Shown piece after piece: positions 1 through 12,455 of a DNA stretch of 64,000 nucleotides. A program made the translations under genes and the position numbers. Numbering within the stretch: the first letter of the stretch is position 1; each line of letters begins with the position of its first letter. Under the pieces are notes generated by a model, which saw only the letters and a program-made list of their open reading frames with translations, did no database searches and was not told the origin of the DNA. The stretch spans positions 1,543,129-1,607,128 of the forward strand of contig SCFE01000096.1 in assembly GCA_004352715.1 (NCBI GenBank), in the 5' to 3' direction. The stretch is from Hofstenia miamia. Lineage: Eukaryota > Xenacoelomorpha > Acoela.

Positions 1-915
1 NNNNNNNNNNNNNNNNNNNNNNNNNNNNNNNNNNNNNNNNNNNNNNNNNNNNNNNNNNNNNNNNNNNNNNNNNNNNNNNNNNNNNNNNNNNNNNNNNNNN
101 NNNNNNNNNNNNNNNNNNNNNNNNNNNNNNNNNNNNNNNNNNNNNNNNNNNNNNNNNNNNNNNNNNNNNNNNNNNNNNNNNNNNNNNNNNNNNNNNNNNN
201 NNNNNNNNNNNNNNNNNNNNNNNNNNNNNNNNNNNNNNNNNNNNNNNNNNNNNNNNNNNNNNNNNNNNNNNNNNNNNNNNNNNNNNNNNNNNNNNNNNNN
301 NNNNNNNNNNNNNNNNNNNNNNNNNNNNNNNNNNNNNNNNNNNNNNNNNNNNNNNNNNNNNNNNNNNNNNNNNNNNNNNNNNNNNNNNNNNNNNNNNNNN
401 NNNNNNNNNNNNNNNNNNNNNNNNNNNNNNNNNNNNNNNNNNNNNNNNNNNNNNNNNNNNNNNNNNNNNNNNNNNNNNNNNNNNNNNNNNNNNNNNNNNN
501 NNNNNNNNNNNNNNNNNNNNNNNNNNNNNNNNNNNNNNNNNNNNNNNNNNNNNNNNNNNNNNNNNNNNNNNNNNNNNNNNNNNNNNNNNNNNNNNNNNNN
601 NNNNNNNNNNNNNNNNNNNNNNNNNNNNNNNNNNNNNNNNNNNNNNNNNNNNNNNNNNNNNNNNNNNNNNNNNNNNNNNNNNNNNNNNNNNNNNNNNNNN
701 NNNNNNNNNNNNNNNNNNNNNNNNNNNNNNNNNNNNNNNNNNNNNNNNNNNNNNNNNNNNNNNNNNNNNNNNNNNNNNNNNNNNNNNNNNNNNNNNNNNN
801 NNNNNNNNNNNNNNNNNNNNNNNNNNNNNNNNNNNNNNNNNNNNNNNNNNNNNNNNNNNNNNNNNNNNNNNNNNNNNNNNNNNNNNNNNNNNNNNNNNNN
901 NNNNNNNNNNNNNNN
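1..915. other. assembly gap
   Basis: Run of N. It ends directly in a (TA)n run at 916-935, the same configuration as the other long gaps in this window. Confidence 0.99.
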
Positions 916-935
916 TATATATATATATATATATA
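916..935. repeat. (TA)n run at gap edge
   Basis: Simple alternating TA at the gap edge; true length is unknown because it borders N. Confidence 0.95.
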
Positions 936-1216
936 CAGTATATAAGATAAGATAGGAGAATCTTTATTCAGATAAATGTTAAAAATTAAATAACTGATAA
1001 TTTATCTGAATAGCGTCATTAGATTCACAAAAACACATGTATACAATTCACATAAATTACAAAAACGAAATCTTGCAGACTATGGTTAAATTACTATAGT
1101 ACTACTTTAATAACGAGTTATAGTATAGTCATTGTTATAAAATTTGTGTCCTAGCCATGATGTTCCAGAAATATATTTTTGCTTAAGGAAGAGTTTTAAA
1201 TGCTTTTTAAAAGATT

Positions 1217-2062
1217 TCAATTTTTCAAAATTTTTAATTTTTTTAAGGGGCGAATTCCAGGTTCGAATCGCGACATTAAGAAGGATTTCTTTAAAACGTT
1301 TTTCTTATACTTAACACATGTAAAAAGCTTTGATCTTGAATTCTGTTTATGAGTAAATCCCGGTAATTTAATCGTATTATAAGGTGGTAGGTTTCTGATT
1401 AGCTTGAAGAATGTCAGAAGGGTATTCAATATAACCAGTTATTTTGGAAAAAGAATTGACCTAGAAATGTCCTGTTTGGTTTTCGATGAGTTTTTCGTTG
1501 TGATATTTATTGCCCATCTTAATTGAATATCAAGTTTTTTATGAAGCACTTCGCTTAGGTCAGTAAATAAAATATTTGCATAATTAAGGAGACTCATGAT
1601 GAAAGCATGGAAGGATTAAATTATCGCACAAGGTGGTAATTGCCGAACTACTAGTGCCATACTTTTTATACCTATAGCTAATTTTCTAACTATTGAATTG
1701 ATGTGAGAGTTGAATTTTAGCTTTGAGTCAATAGTTACTCTTAGGTACTTGAAAGTGTCCACAAGAGGAACATTAATATTATTTACATTTAAAGTCACTG
1801 CAGAAACATCATAATCGCATTTATTCGGCTGCAAAATACAAAATTCTGTTTTAGCTTCATTAATATTAAACTTGTGCATACAAAAGTATTTTGGCAATTT
1901 GTTACAATTCAATTCTATAGATTCCGCTGCTAGGTGCATTGATGAATTATCGCTGACAATGCAAGTGTCATCGGCATATTGGATTAAATTGCAATTAGTT
2001 ATAGAATGCATGTCATTTACATAAATACTAAAAAGAAAATAAATATAGAATACAAACAACAA
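1217..2062 (-). pseudogene. non-LTR retrotransposon RT, 3' part (degenerate)
   Basis: Read on the minus strand, 2062-1616 encodes the end of a reverse transcriptase palm: a degraded SIYVNDM block, the catalytic box QYADDT, then a KFNINEAKTEF stretch and a FKYLRVTIDSKLKF block, as in Jockey/CR1-type RTs. A frame change follows. The thumb/tail continues as LLNYANILF and LPPYNTIKLP, ending near 1217. RT copies element RNA at the target site in this family. The fragment is 5'-truncated just upstream of the palm and has several frame breaks, so it is inactive. The clade is inferred from general RT texture only. Confidence 0.8.
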
Positions 2063-4918
2063 AGAGTCATTAAATCAACAACAAAGTTTGATTATTTTAA
2101 ATGTATATTAATTGTATGCAAACAATTATATATTTAGTGTAGTTGATAGCAAATTTATAAATTAATGATAACCGATGTCAACACATCGAAATCGATTTTT
2201 AAATCTGTAGTCGCATTCAAATAAAATTAAGAAACTGGTCCCATGCGACTTATTGGGCACAAAAAGTAGTGCTTCAATGCTTTAGAATGCATACTGCAAT
2301 ATTTGGAAGGCATTGGGAGAAAAGGCTTTCTCTGATATACAATATAGCTTTCTACCTTAGCAATATGTATGCATTAATACTGACAATACTCTGCAAATTC
2401 TACTCCGATTCTTTAGCTATTTTCGGCATTCTTTAGAGCTCCTTATCTCTATCTTACTACATTAAAATTATATATTCGGTAAATTTAGTTTGTATTTATA
2501 TTAATCATTTTTGTTTAAGCTTGGTTTCTGTAATTCTATACAAATATATATAATTATATTCTTAATTATTATTGAAAGTTAAATACTCGAACTGAATTAG
2601 AAATGACCAAATATGCATTGAAAATTACGTAGTAGTTTCATGCAAGAAATTGTTTGGTGAAATAATATTGCACTTGCATTTCATAAAACCATCACAATAT
2701 AAAAAATCTCAAAAAATAATTTCAAGGCTGAAATCAATGTTGTTAAAGTCAAAGCTGCTCCCTTCTGTTGGCAATTTGTAACAGCGAAGTAGATTTTATC
2801 TGTTACAAATGAAAATAAAACATTAACATACTAATATAAAAGAATTTTTCCGACAATAAAATTTTGATTAAAAATTTTTTTTTTAGTTTTCTATGCAACT
2901 AGTTTTAGTAAAATATATATATTATTAAGCTTAAATCACATTTTCAGTTTAGAAATTTTCATTACGCCGGGTAATTTTCCTTTAAATTGGGATATTATTG
3001 TATTTGAAAAACAGTTTTTGCGAAAAGAGCAAAGCATAGAAATCGTTAACATTAGTCAACGTGAATCATAATCTTGATTTTGATTAATTGATTTATCTTT
3101 CGCATCGTTCAAATAACAATGACGTCAACAACTCAGTTTCATCAATTTATTTCCAGTTTAGAACCTCATCAAATTTCTGCTATTCAAAATTGATTTACTG
3201 TTATTCAATTCATATATTTAGATATCCCCATGAACGCAAAAATGTTACATCTTATATAGGGTGTGCTAAACTGAAATATAATTGAAATTCCGAGTAAAGA
3301 TTAGCATTTTGGCATATTTCTATTGTATTGCGATATTCGACTCATTTGAAGTACTATTTTCGAGCTTAGGACATATTTAAAATGAACAAAGCCATCTAGA
3401 TGGATACAAAAATATCGCATTAAAGATGCGCGGGATCACTTAGGCTTGTCCCTGTGCTTGAAGTTTATCTTTGGTCCTAAAAATCACTAGAGTTTTTAGT
3501 TGTGATACCAAATATCACATTTGAAATTATTTAATTCGTAATGCTATTGAAAATTGTATTCTTTTTAAACAAATGAAATACTTAATGTATAACACATTCC
3601 GGTGTTGGCACCTTCATGTGGAACCAGTAGTGGACCCACACATTTCACAAATTTGCAAAGTATTTAAGCATTTCACCTAGCAGAAATTCACTTACAAATA
3701 TTCAATGCTAATTTGCAATTCGACTATAGCTAACTGGCCCGCAGGGATCTCTTTATGTGTAATAGCGAAAATGTCTACCCAATTAAGATTCCATAAGGCA
3801 TTCATCAAAAGAGCAGAACATATCTTCAATAAAAAATTAGTGAAAAGTTACGAAAACTGCAGTTTCCAATTTTCCTAATTCATTAATTCTGGTTGCGAGT
3901 TAAATTCAATGAATTCTAATATTTTTGAAATCATTTAAAGCGGAAACAATTGAAAATAATATTCATTGAATAAAAGACCTAACAATATTGCTGAAAGGCT
4001 TTATATAAAATTAAATCAGGAACATTCATTTCAAAGAATTTTGCCTAACTTGCAAAATTCATCTAAATACAACGTAACTTATCAACACGAATTAAACCGA
4101 ATTTCACAGGTGCATTGATTTTACATAATTTTGGTGTTGAAAACATGTAGCCATAACTTAAAATATTTAAGCAATTTTCATAATCTCATATATCACTTAT
4201 CGACTTGATAACACTCTTACCATTTGTTATTGAAATAAATGTTAAATATTTGTATTTCATTTATAAAACAGTATTAACTTCAAAAAATAGAAAATTTCAA
4301 GTGAATTCAGTGGGTCAGGGCATAACAAAAGAAAGCACCAAAAATTTGTTTATCTCAAGAAGTGTCCTTAATTAGTTTAATTTCAAGAACACGATTAAAA
4401 CAAAATTTATCAAATTTTATTAATAAATTATATTTTATTCTATAAACTAGCAGTGACTAACTTAAATGTCATTTTTAGAAATTGCGGCCTCAAAAAACGC
4501 TCAATTGTTCACTTAATTTTAAAATCGATGAATGCCGCTAAAAATTGACATGAAAGTGCTAGAGAAAAAACTGAAAATTGAAGAGCAAAATCAAAGAATA
4601 ACTTATTACATGAGAGAATTTTGAATATAATTATTTATTAATTTATATTTTAATAAAATTCCCTAAATGTTACTAACACACGCAAGATACACTAATGTTT
4701 AATGTTCTTTTGTAGCATGTTCCATGTCCTTAATTAAATTTATGACTCGCTTAGAGATCAGCTTAAATACTAATTACTCAGTGTCTATCATCTGTATCTT
4801 CAGAAGTTTCAGAAGCTTAATAGTTGTTTTTAAGATTGTGAAATACATATAAAAGAATGATCAAAAAATATTTTCATAAAACTATCAAAATTAAAAAGCG
4901 CGATATGTGGAATGGCGC
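2063..4918. other. non-coding, 3' flank of the channel gene
   Basis: AT-rich sequence with no ORF or element that I can support. The stretch just below 4919 would hold the 3' UTR of the minus-strand channel gene. AATAAA-like words on the minus strand occur near 4637, but the base composition makes such words common. Confidence 0.5.
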
Positions 4919-5091
4919 TCACTTCTTTGGTCGCTTGGTGACGGTTGGTCCCATTAGTGAATAACGATGGATGGTTTCTCCAATGTTAGAATCATCGTTG
5001 TTTCCACTTTGATAGTAGAAAGAAAAATTACTGACAATGATTGGAACTGGAAGCGATAATGTAAGGATTCCAACAAGTGCACACAAAGTAC
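4919..5091 (-). CDS. Kv1-like potassium channel, last exon (S6 and C-tail)
   Basis: Last exon of the Shaker-like channel. The acceptor is TATTTAG before the first base at 5091. The first two bases complete a glycine codon split from the pore exon, giving LIG-TLCALVGILT. S6 follows with the PVPIIVSN hinge, matching the PVPVIVSNF signature that forms the inner gate of Kv1-4 channels. After S6 only about 30 residues remain (from YYQSGNN to TKRPKK), ending in TGA at 4919-4921. The tail is short for a Kv1 channel and lacks a C-terminal PDZ ligand of the TDV type. NFS in the S6 region is a weak glycosylation match inside the membrane and is probably irrelevant. The intron to the pore exon is about 7.1 kb. 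Confidence 0.92.
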
Positions 5092-5662
5092 CTAAATACG
5101 ATATCTTAAAATTCAGTTTTGCTATGGGTCGGTAAGATCTATATAGAAAGGTAACCAATATAAGTTTGTAATCTTTGAAAACGATGGCATACTTACTACA
5201 TACATAAAGAGTTTATGGAAAACAAATATGCTTTTTTTGTTATTGAAGATTATGTTTTATATATTTTAACATGCATATATAATGCAATGTGAACTTAATT
5301 CGATACTTTTATTATAAAAACTGACGACATAAAAACTATATACGTTAGTCAGAGTCCAGACAGCAGCAGCAAATTACTGCTTACTGTGCCATGCGCAATT
5401 TTGAACATGTACTTTGCATATTGTTGTATTGCCTTATAGACTTGATTTTCATTATTCTTGAATTATCAATTGACGAGACATTATAATAACAGTACAACAG
5501 TTTTATAATAACAAAAATGGTTCGATATTTCCATACTTTACCGCACTACACTGAATAACTACTGACGTATATGCGCGCATAATATAAAATATTAAAATAC
5601 TTTCATGGCACTGGATACAAAAAAAAGAGAATTAAATACTAGAACTAGAAACAATTTTTTTG

Positions 5663-5685
5663 ATATATATATATATATATATATA
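5663..5685. repeat. (TA)n microsatellite
   Basis: Alternating AT run of about 23 bases inside the last channel intron, directly before an RT fragment. Confidence 0.9.
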
Positions 5686-5716
5686 TAATCGAGCTTCACT
5701 ACGATTTCACATGATA

Positions 5717-6060
5717 CATTAAAGAACTTTCGACCAATCACCATAACACCAATTTTAGCACGAGTCTTAGATAAAATAGTATCAGAAATATATGTCGATC
5801 AGATGCACAACTTCTGATAAATACAAATTTGCTTATAAACAAAATCGCAATACAACTGACGCACTACTACACACAATGAACTTCATATATACCATACTAA
5901 ACACTAAGGACACATCAGCAGTACGTATCGTGTTTTTTATTACAGCAGAATAGAATACGTTGTTTGAGCACAATAATTTCAAATGTTAATATCGAAAAGC
6001 AAATTTACATATTTAAAACGTATATATGTCCAACCTATACATATGCGTCGGGGGTTTGGG
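5717..6060 (+). pseudogene. non-LTR RT fragment
   Basis: The plus strand reads LKNFRPITITPILARVLDKI, the classical RT fingers motif (NYRPI..TP...K..E), then after a stop YKFAYKQNRNTTDALLHTMN, equivalent to the QFGFR...ST.DA motif. A separate piece near 6010-6055 reads KTYICPTYTYASGVWV, resembling the RT tail motif (K.YIRP...YASPVW). The palm and catalytic aspartates between these pieces are missing, so this is an internally deleted relic in the last channel intron, antisense to the channel gene. Confidence 0.75.
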
Positions 6061-6559
6061 TTTAATCAATTACAAGTAGACCAATTAAACCAATAAGGTT
6101 GTACAGTAAAATCACAAAAATCAATAAAAATACCCTTGTATAAATTTTTAATTCAAAGTTTGAAAAGCAATTTAAGTCTACGACAGAAAAGATAATCCAA
6201 GATAAAGAACATCCACTCCATGATAAATTCAACTGGTCTTTTGAGAAAACACGGAACATTGTTAAACTCCCAAAGCAAAATAACGCTTACTTCAAGAAGT
6301 CATACATATATGATGCAAGTAAATTATGAATTTATGGAACCTGCCTGCAGTTCTTATATCATTTCATTATATGATATTGTTTCATTCCTCTTTACAACCA
6401 ACGCTTAGCTGGGTGTACAGGAATTAAAGCGGACATACATATATATATATATGTATATACCAACCAGGAAGCATATTCCGATTTCTTGTTGCACTCTTTG
6501 GGCGAAAGCAATGTGCTTATCATTTGAGAAAGTTAAGAGAAATCCCTTGAAATTTTCAT

Positions 6560-7870
6560 CATAGCTCCCTGTATTCTGCGGTCTCCTCCTCGGAGTGTTC
6601 CCACACATGTTCGGTATGAAGAATCAAAAGTTCTTGAACGTCTTCATAGATGGCTGAATGATGACGTATCTAGGCAATGGCATGAAGCTATAACGTCAGT
6701 TTCTTCCATACAATAACTCTGAATTGTTGGTTATAAAACTTTCTCGACAGCTCGCGCATAAAGATAGCTTCAAAGAAGCAATACCTGTTTTGAGTTCGGC
6801 AGTTCTATCTTTTGATGAAAGCATTCGCAATATTCTGAAAGAAAAGCACCTATCAAAGATTGTTCTTCTGAATTGCCTTCGGAGTTTCCCTAAAGCTTCT
6901 GCTGCTGTCGTTTCCAAGCTATATGCATGTCCTCTTTTGGATTATTTTAAATTCTTTCACCTGAATTCGGAGATAATGCCATTCAATCAGTCTTAGATTT
7001 TATAAACCTGCTGATTCGAGGTGATGCTCCTCAGGAAGTGGTGTAATACTTGTGTGGTGCTAGTCTGTTTGCTCTTAAGATGAAAACTTATGGTTTTAGA
7101 ACTATTGCATTTGGTGAAAATCTTCGCAGACTCGTTGCAAAATGTGTATGTCCTCTGTTCCGTTCCAAGGCAGCTTCTCTTCTGACACCTCTTCAAGTGG
7201 GGGTTGGCGTTCCTGGTGGATGTGAGGCTGTTGCTCACGCTCTTAATGGTCTCATTTCAAGTCTCCCTTCCAATACGGACTTGCTTTCCTTCAGGTTTAC
7301 GTTTTCAATAGCTTAGATCGGTCAGCGATTCTGGAACATGTCAAAATATATTTTTCGGAATTTCTACCATGGGCATGTTTTTGTTACAGCAAGCCATCAT
7401 GATTGAAATTTAATAGTAATAATTTCTTCTACAAGTGGTGTTCAACAAGGAAATCTTTTAGTTCCAATGTTATTTGGCATTACAATCCATGCCATAATTT
7501 AAGCCTTGCAAGAGAGATTCCCTTGCCTAACTTGCAACCTGTGATATATTGATTATGACATCCTTTCGGCGCCCGTTCAACTTTTAATTGATGCATTTAG
7601 TTGCCTCACTGAATCAATGGTTGGAATAGGAATAGAAATCAACACCAGCAAATGTGAAATTTGGTCTCTGAACGTTTAAATTGACTTCAGTCTTGTACCA
7701 AAAGATATCAAAGTTAAAGAAAATGGTTTGGTAAATTTAGGCTCTCCAATAAGCACTAATTCTAATGTTAACAATGAGCAATCTTTGAACAACTCTCTGT
7801 GATCCTTTAGAGGGTAATGCCATCCTCATAACTTCACGCTATTACAGTTCTTAAGCCAACTCTTTCAGTA
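6560..7870 (+). pseudogene. non-LTR retroelement ORF, decayed (GVGVPGG-type RT)
   Basis: Scattered plus-strand frames follow the order of one retroelement ORF. An N-terminal piece comes first (6579-6710: VPTHVRYEESKVLERLHRWL). At 6724-6996 the frame has ARQLAHKDSF-like and ILKEKH motifs. The RT piece at 7050-7310 has RTIAFGENLRRLVAKCVCP and LQVGVGVPGGCEAVAHALN. At 7435-7480 the frame reads GVQQGNLLVPMLFGITIH (RT GVQQGDPLGPLLF). A badly damaged YIDYD stands where Y-D-D is expected (about 7548), and GIEINTSKCEIWSLN appears near 7630. This architecture belongs to a family common in invertebrate genomes. At least five frame or stop lesions make it inactive. It lies inside the last channel intron, in the opposite sense. 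Confidence 0.8.
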
Positions 7871-8104
7871 AAACATCAATCATGAAGATGCCTATTTTTC
7901 ATAATCTGATATTTTATTATTATTATTACTTTTACCACTATCATTTGGGTTTTTTGTTATTGATTCTCTTTCTTTTGAAATTATTAATTTTTGTAGTTGA
8001 TTTTATATGATTTGTATTGTAAACTAATCTATACATATATTTGTAATAATTGCAATGTTGATTTTGAAAATGTGTCTAACTTTGTAATTCTTTGGAATAA
8101 ATAG

Positions 8105-8106
<2 letters not shown>

Positions 8107-8139
<33 letters not shown>
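8107..8139. repeat. (TA)n microsatellite
   Basis: Uninterrupted alternating TA of about 33 bases. Confidence 0.95.
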
Positions 8140-8142
<3 letters not shown>

Positions 8143-8799
8143 TATTATAATAATAATAATAAAATCCATAAACTAAGAAGTTAATAAAATAGCATCTCTG
8201 AAAATTGATGGATTTATTACAGAAAGAAGCAATGTAAATAAAAATGTCCCATTGATGCGACATGTTATTTATTGATTTTCATTAAGGCCATTAGATTATC
8301 TTAGTACAGCATGAGCGTTGTAATATCTCAACTACTACTACTTATACAATTGAAAATGAAATCCAAAAATGACTTTCAATGAAAATGAAATGCAGTTAAT
8401 ATTATAATCCTTTGTCAAAAGTTATAGAGGGAGCACTATATATGAACTAATTAAAACCCTGAAATCAGAATCTCGCAATTTACCAAGAGCAAGTTTTACA
8501 TAAAAGTACAAAAATCTGCATTTATATTTTTTAAATAATTATTTCATTAAATAGATAAAAGTAAGAGCCCATGACAAGTTAATATTCAAGATTTAATCCT
8601 TATCCATTAAATGAAATTCAGAAGGTAAATTTTAAAAAAAACACTTCACATTTTTTGGAAGTTAACCAAATTTATACAAGGAAATTTTCAAAATGTGTAA
8701 TGACTTCAACAAAAAATTTTTAAACGAACTAACGAAGAAATTTAAAATCTAAAAACCATACAAAATTGAGAATTGTCTGCTTTTCTCTTTCTACTTAAA

Positions 8800-9140
8800 T
8801 TGGCGACCTGCCTCTGTCACGCCCAGGCGTGCTTTTGCGTGACGTCAGAGGTTTCTGCGTGCTTGAACAGAACTAATAGAGTTTTTATTCCGAAAACAAA
8901 ATATTTCTCATGACCATTAAACCGCCTCTTTATAGACCTACGACGTGTCAAACTCTGACATTGCGCACGGCGCGTCTAAACGGGGCAGACTGTCTCCATA
9001 AAACAAAATACTTCAGTGTAGCTGTTGTTCCCATGGGGATTAGACAGCCTCTGAACACTAGGTATGGAAGTAATTTGAATAATTTTACAAAAATCGAATT
9101 TCTCATTGAAAAATACTTTAGGCATAATATGTTTTAGTAG
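8800..9140. repeat. dispersed repeat, copy 1
   Basis: The segment from about 9005 to 9117 aligns with 13376-13490. Shared landmarks are the CCATGGG block, CTGAAC..TAGGTATG at 9051-9066 (13422-13439), and the following AATTTGAA..ATTT stretch; I judge about 65 percent identity by eye. Both copies are preceded by a GC-richer segment containing CCTCTGAC..ACGCAA. In copy 1 that segment reads on the opposite strand near 8826-8862, so one copy has a partial inversion. Family unknown. Confidence 0.55.
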
Positions 9141-12100
9141 TAATCGTCATTATTGCATGAGGTCGCCCTACCCCATAGATGTGTCTATGTAAAAAGCTTT
9201 CAATATTTCTTAACAAGCTTTTATACAATTGTTCAGACATGCGGACAAATCGATTTGTTACGTAAAAGTAACACTAGTGGAAATAGGGTTAAACGAAATC
9301 CCTCATCGAGATCTACAATGAAGAGTAAATGTATATTTGAAAATGATGTAATCACAAAATGTCATATGAAAATGTCAAGAGATTATTATCAATTGCAATG
9401 CCCTGCAAATCCCTTCTTAATAATACCAACACTAAATAAATTTCTTCTATGGGTGAAGTTTTTTCCAGGGAAGCAAATAATGAAAATTAGACATTTATTC
9501 ATTCTAATTGGGCATACCTTTTCTTTAATATTTTATTAATATATTATACATGAAAATTAATTGCAAATTCTTATTGACCTAGAAAAACTACAAAAGGTGA
9601 CCTCAAAGTTTGAAGTTTCATGATGATCATTGGAGCGTCAAAAGCGATTATGAATTTATCAGACAGATTTTCCTAAAATGACCATGTATGTTTACTTAAA
9701 TTCCAGTCAATCTCAATTTATTGAAGTTTTTATATTTTCAAACAGTTTTCATATAAAAAACACGCTTTTTGTTGAATCAAACTCAGAAAGTTACATGCTA
9801 TTCAATTTTAATAGATAAAAGTAGATACTAACCCATGAAATTTGCTTCCTTTCATTAAAATATGTTTGCTCTAGTACAACACAATTGCCTATATTGACAA
9901 AAAAGTATTTATTGATTTTTTACTGATCTAATAGCTTTTAAGAAGGCTGATTGGGATGTGAAAATATAGTTTTCTTGCATTTCATTAATTTTCTATTGAC
10001 TTAATTTATCTAGATATTGTTGTTTGAATAGCGGTGGCACTATACTGTAATGCTGTATGAGTTTGTACTGTGTCTTTAGTGACGAACTTTTTTTCATAAA
10101 AGTAATCTGGATAAATGAATTTCATGGTTATTTCAAAAACATCTATCATGTAACAAGAATGCGTCATGCTAAACTACCCATCTTGTAGAATGAAATTCTG
10201 GAAACCACTGATAATGCAAATCTAGATTAACATGTTCAAACTAAAAATAACATTTTTGCTTCTTCAAGACTAAAATATTAAAATAGTAATCCGTTGTCCA
10301 TTCAATGCCTTTGAACCAAACTTAGAAACTATATTAAAAGAGTGAATAATTCATATTTAATTGTTTGAATATGCCTTTACATTTATTGGATTCATTATCA
10401 TTTAAGAGCTGTAGACTAAAAAATTCAACGTTTTATGAATGCGAATTTAAAGACTAAATATTTATCGTGGCCAGCAAATATGAAATTCTGGAAAATTTGT
10501 AAAACATAAAAAATTTATTTAGACTTGAGATATCCGCACTTTCTAGTATACTGCCATTATGAATTTTTGATGAGAAGTCAGCTGCACTAAGATAATAATT
10601 CCTTCATGCTCTGAGTCTGAATACACATATGCTTTCCTAAGTTACAAAATCAAAAGTTGCAAACTTTAAATACTGATTGATTTTTTAAATTTACGTGCCT
10701 GCAACAAAATGTGGGAACTCCAGTTAGGAAAAGCGTATAAATTAGGGCAAAACATTAAACCTCAGTCCTTAGCTAATTTCGATTCTTTCAAAATACGCCA
10801 AAAATCCATAACCTACAATTAATCGGAAGTGATCGATGGAGTTACACTGAGCGTTTTAAAACTGATCTATCTTAGATTACTGCTTTGAAGGAGAATAAAA
10901 CATCATCAAAGTTGCACATGAAGCAACATAGGCTGCCCCAAAATCCCGTGAAATCAAAAAAATAATATATTAAGCTTTACAAAAATGTGTAATATTTTCA
11001 CGTACCAGTAATTTAAATCAATATAAGCTCTTTTCAAATCTGCCAGAAAGACACGCTATGTCGACAGTGCGTATCAAAATGAATAATGCGCAAAAATAAA
11101 AAAGATAAAGCTGCATTTCACTCGATTGGCTTCTAGACTAGTTTGAGTTGTCGAAATTTAACAGGTGTCGTTTTCTAATCAAACAGTAAATATGATACCA
11201 ATTTCCTTAAAGCTTGTTTTTTTCTTCTAATATTTAGTAATTTTCAGGGGTATATATTACCAATTTCCTTTCTGATCTCAATTTACGAATAATCTCAACG
11301 ACTATACAAGTGGGCATAATTCATACTGGTGGGAGAGGACTGCATAAAATAATATGCGCGGACAGGCTCGGGCGCAAAAAGCTATTCACCCGCAAATACC
11401 TAGTCACAATGACCAATGCTTCAATTAGCAGCTTCACTTAATACTTGTAATATTTCTTTTTGTGCATATATTTTTATTAAAATATAAAGAATTTCAATTT
11501 AAATAATTGTAAATGCGTTCATAATGATATCATAGGGAAAAAATTTGAATTAGATATTATCATAAGTAATATATAGGCTTAAGCTCATTGTTGGTTGACC
11601 ATTAATTTGGAGAAGGTGTGGATATTTTCCTTATAGAGGTTGTTCAAAATAAAAAAGTAACAGACGGGCTTGCCGTTTCACAAATATTCAATTATAAACT
11701 TGTTTTAGAGCATTTTTGAAAATATAAAAATTATTATTATTTAACAACCGGACTTTGAATAGAAAATACCTTGAAAAAATTGTTAACAGAAAATATTCTT
11801 TTGAAAATTGAAGATACTTAGATCATTACAGCAAAACACGCATTTGATTCATTATTAATTATATAACTTTGATTGATCGTTCACATGTTATATAACATGT
11901 TAATAAAATTAAAAATCACCCGATTTTGACGCTGTTTTTCAAAAAAACTGAGCCCGAACACGAACCCAGCCAGATACAAACGAATTCCACTTCGTAATGC
12001 ATGTATACGTAATTTTATGTAAGACCTACGTAAGCTTCTCATGTACTGGAAAATAGTCTTTCTAAAATTTTTAAAGTAGATATAAACAAAATTTGCAACT

Positions 12101-12238
12101 TTCCGTATCCAAATAATGCATAAATTTAAAATTTAAACTTACCGGAGTTGAAATACCAGTTTAAGCAAACAGAAATTTGTCATATATGCTTACCTGAAAA
12201 ATCAAATATTATAGTAAGATATAATCTGAACAATTTAC

Positions 12239-12455
12239 CTATTAGCTTTCCTAACAATGTAATGGGAACCATATCACCGTAGCCAACTGTTGACATAGTA
12301 ACAATCGCCCACCAAAATGAATGAGGAATGCTTTCAAACTTATGGACTTGATTTGTTGATTTATTATCGTGCTCTGCTAAGTAGACCCCACTTGAAAATA
12401 AAACAACACTGATTGTGAAGAAGAAAATGAGAAGCCCCAATTCATTGATACTGGC
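12239..12455 (-). CDS. Kv1-like potassium channel, S5-pore exon
   Basis: The acceptor ATTTAG precedes 12455 and the donor GTAAAT follows 12239. The exon begins [13 protein letters not shown], the exact continuation of TKTFK at the end of the S4 exon, and covers the S4-S5 linker, S5 ([21 protein letters not shown]), turret and pore. The pore helix is [20 protein letters not shown], with an intact TVGYGD potassium selectivity filter and the WW pair of Kv channels. NKST in the turret is a potential N-glycosylation site. The exon ends with one base of a split glycine codon. These residues form the ion-conducting pore in the plasma membrane. Confidence 0.96.

Larger units (their letters stand above)
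7871..12238. other. channel intron, mostly unannotated
   Basis: AT-rich intron sequence between the pore exon and the last exon. It contains the (TA)n run at 8107-8139 and a dispersed repeat at about 8800-9140. Small islands rich in GAGCCCGAAC/CGAACCC-type words lie near 11960, and a relatively GC-rich island lies near 11330-11400. I see no supported coding sequence; the 128-residue open frame at 9153-9539 resembles nothing I know. Confidence 0.5.

Noticed and set aside
9153-9539. 128-residue plus-strand open frame
   Set aside because: No recognisable motif, low-complexity AT-rich codons, no splice or neighbour support.
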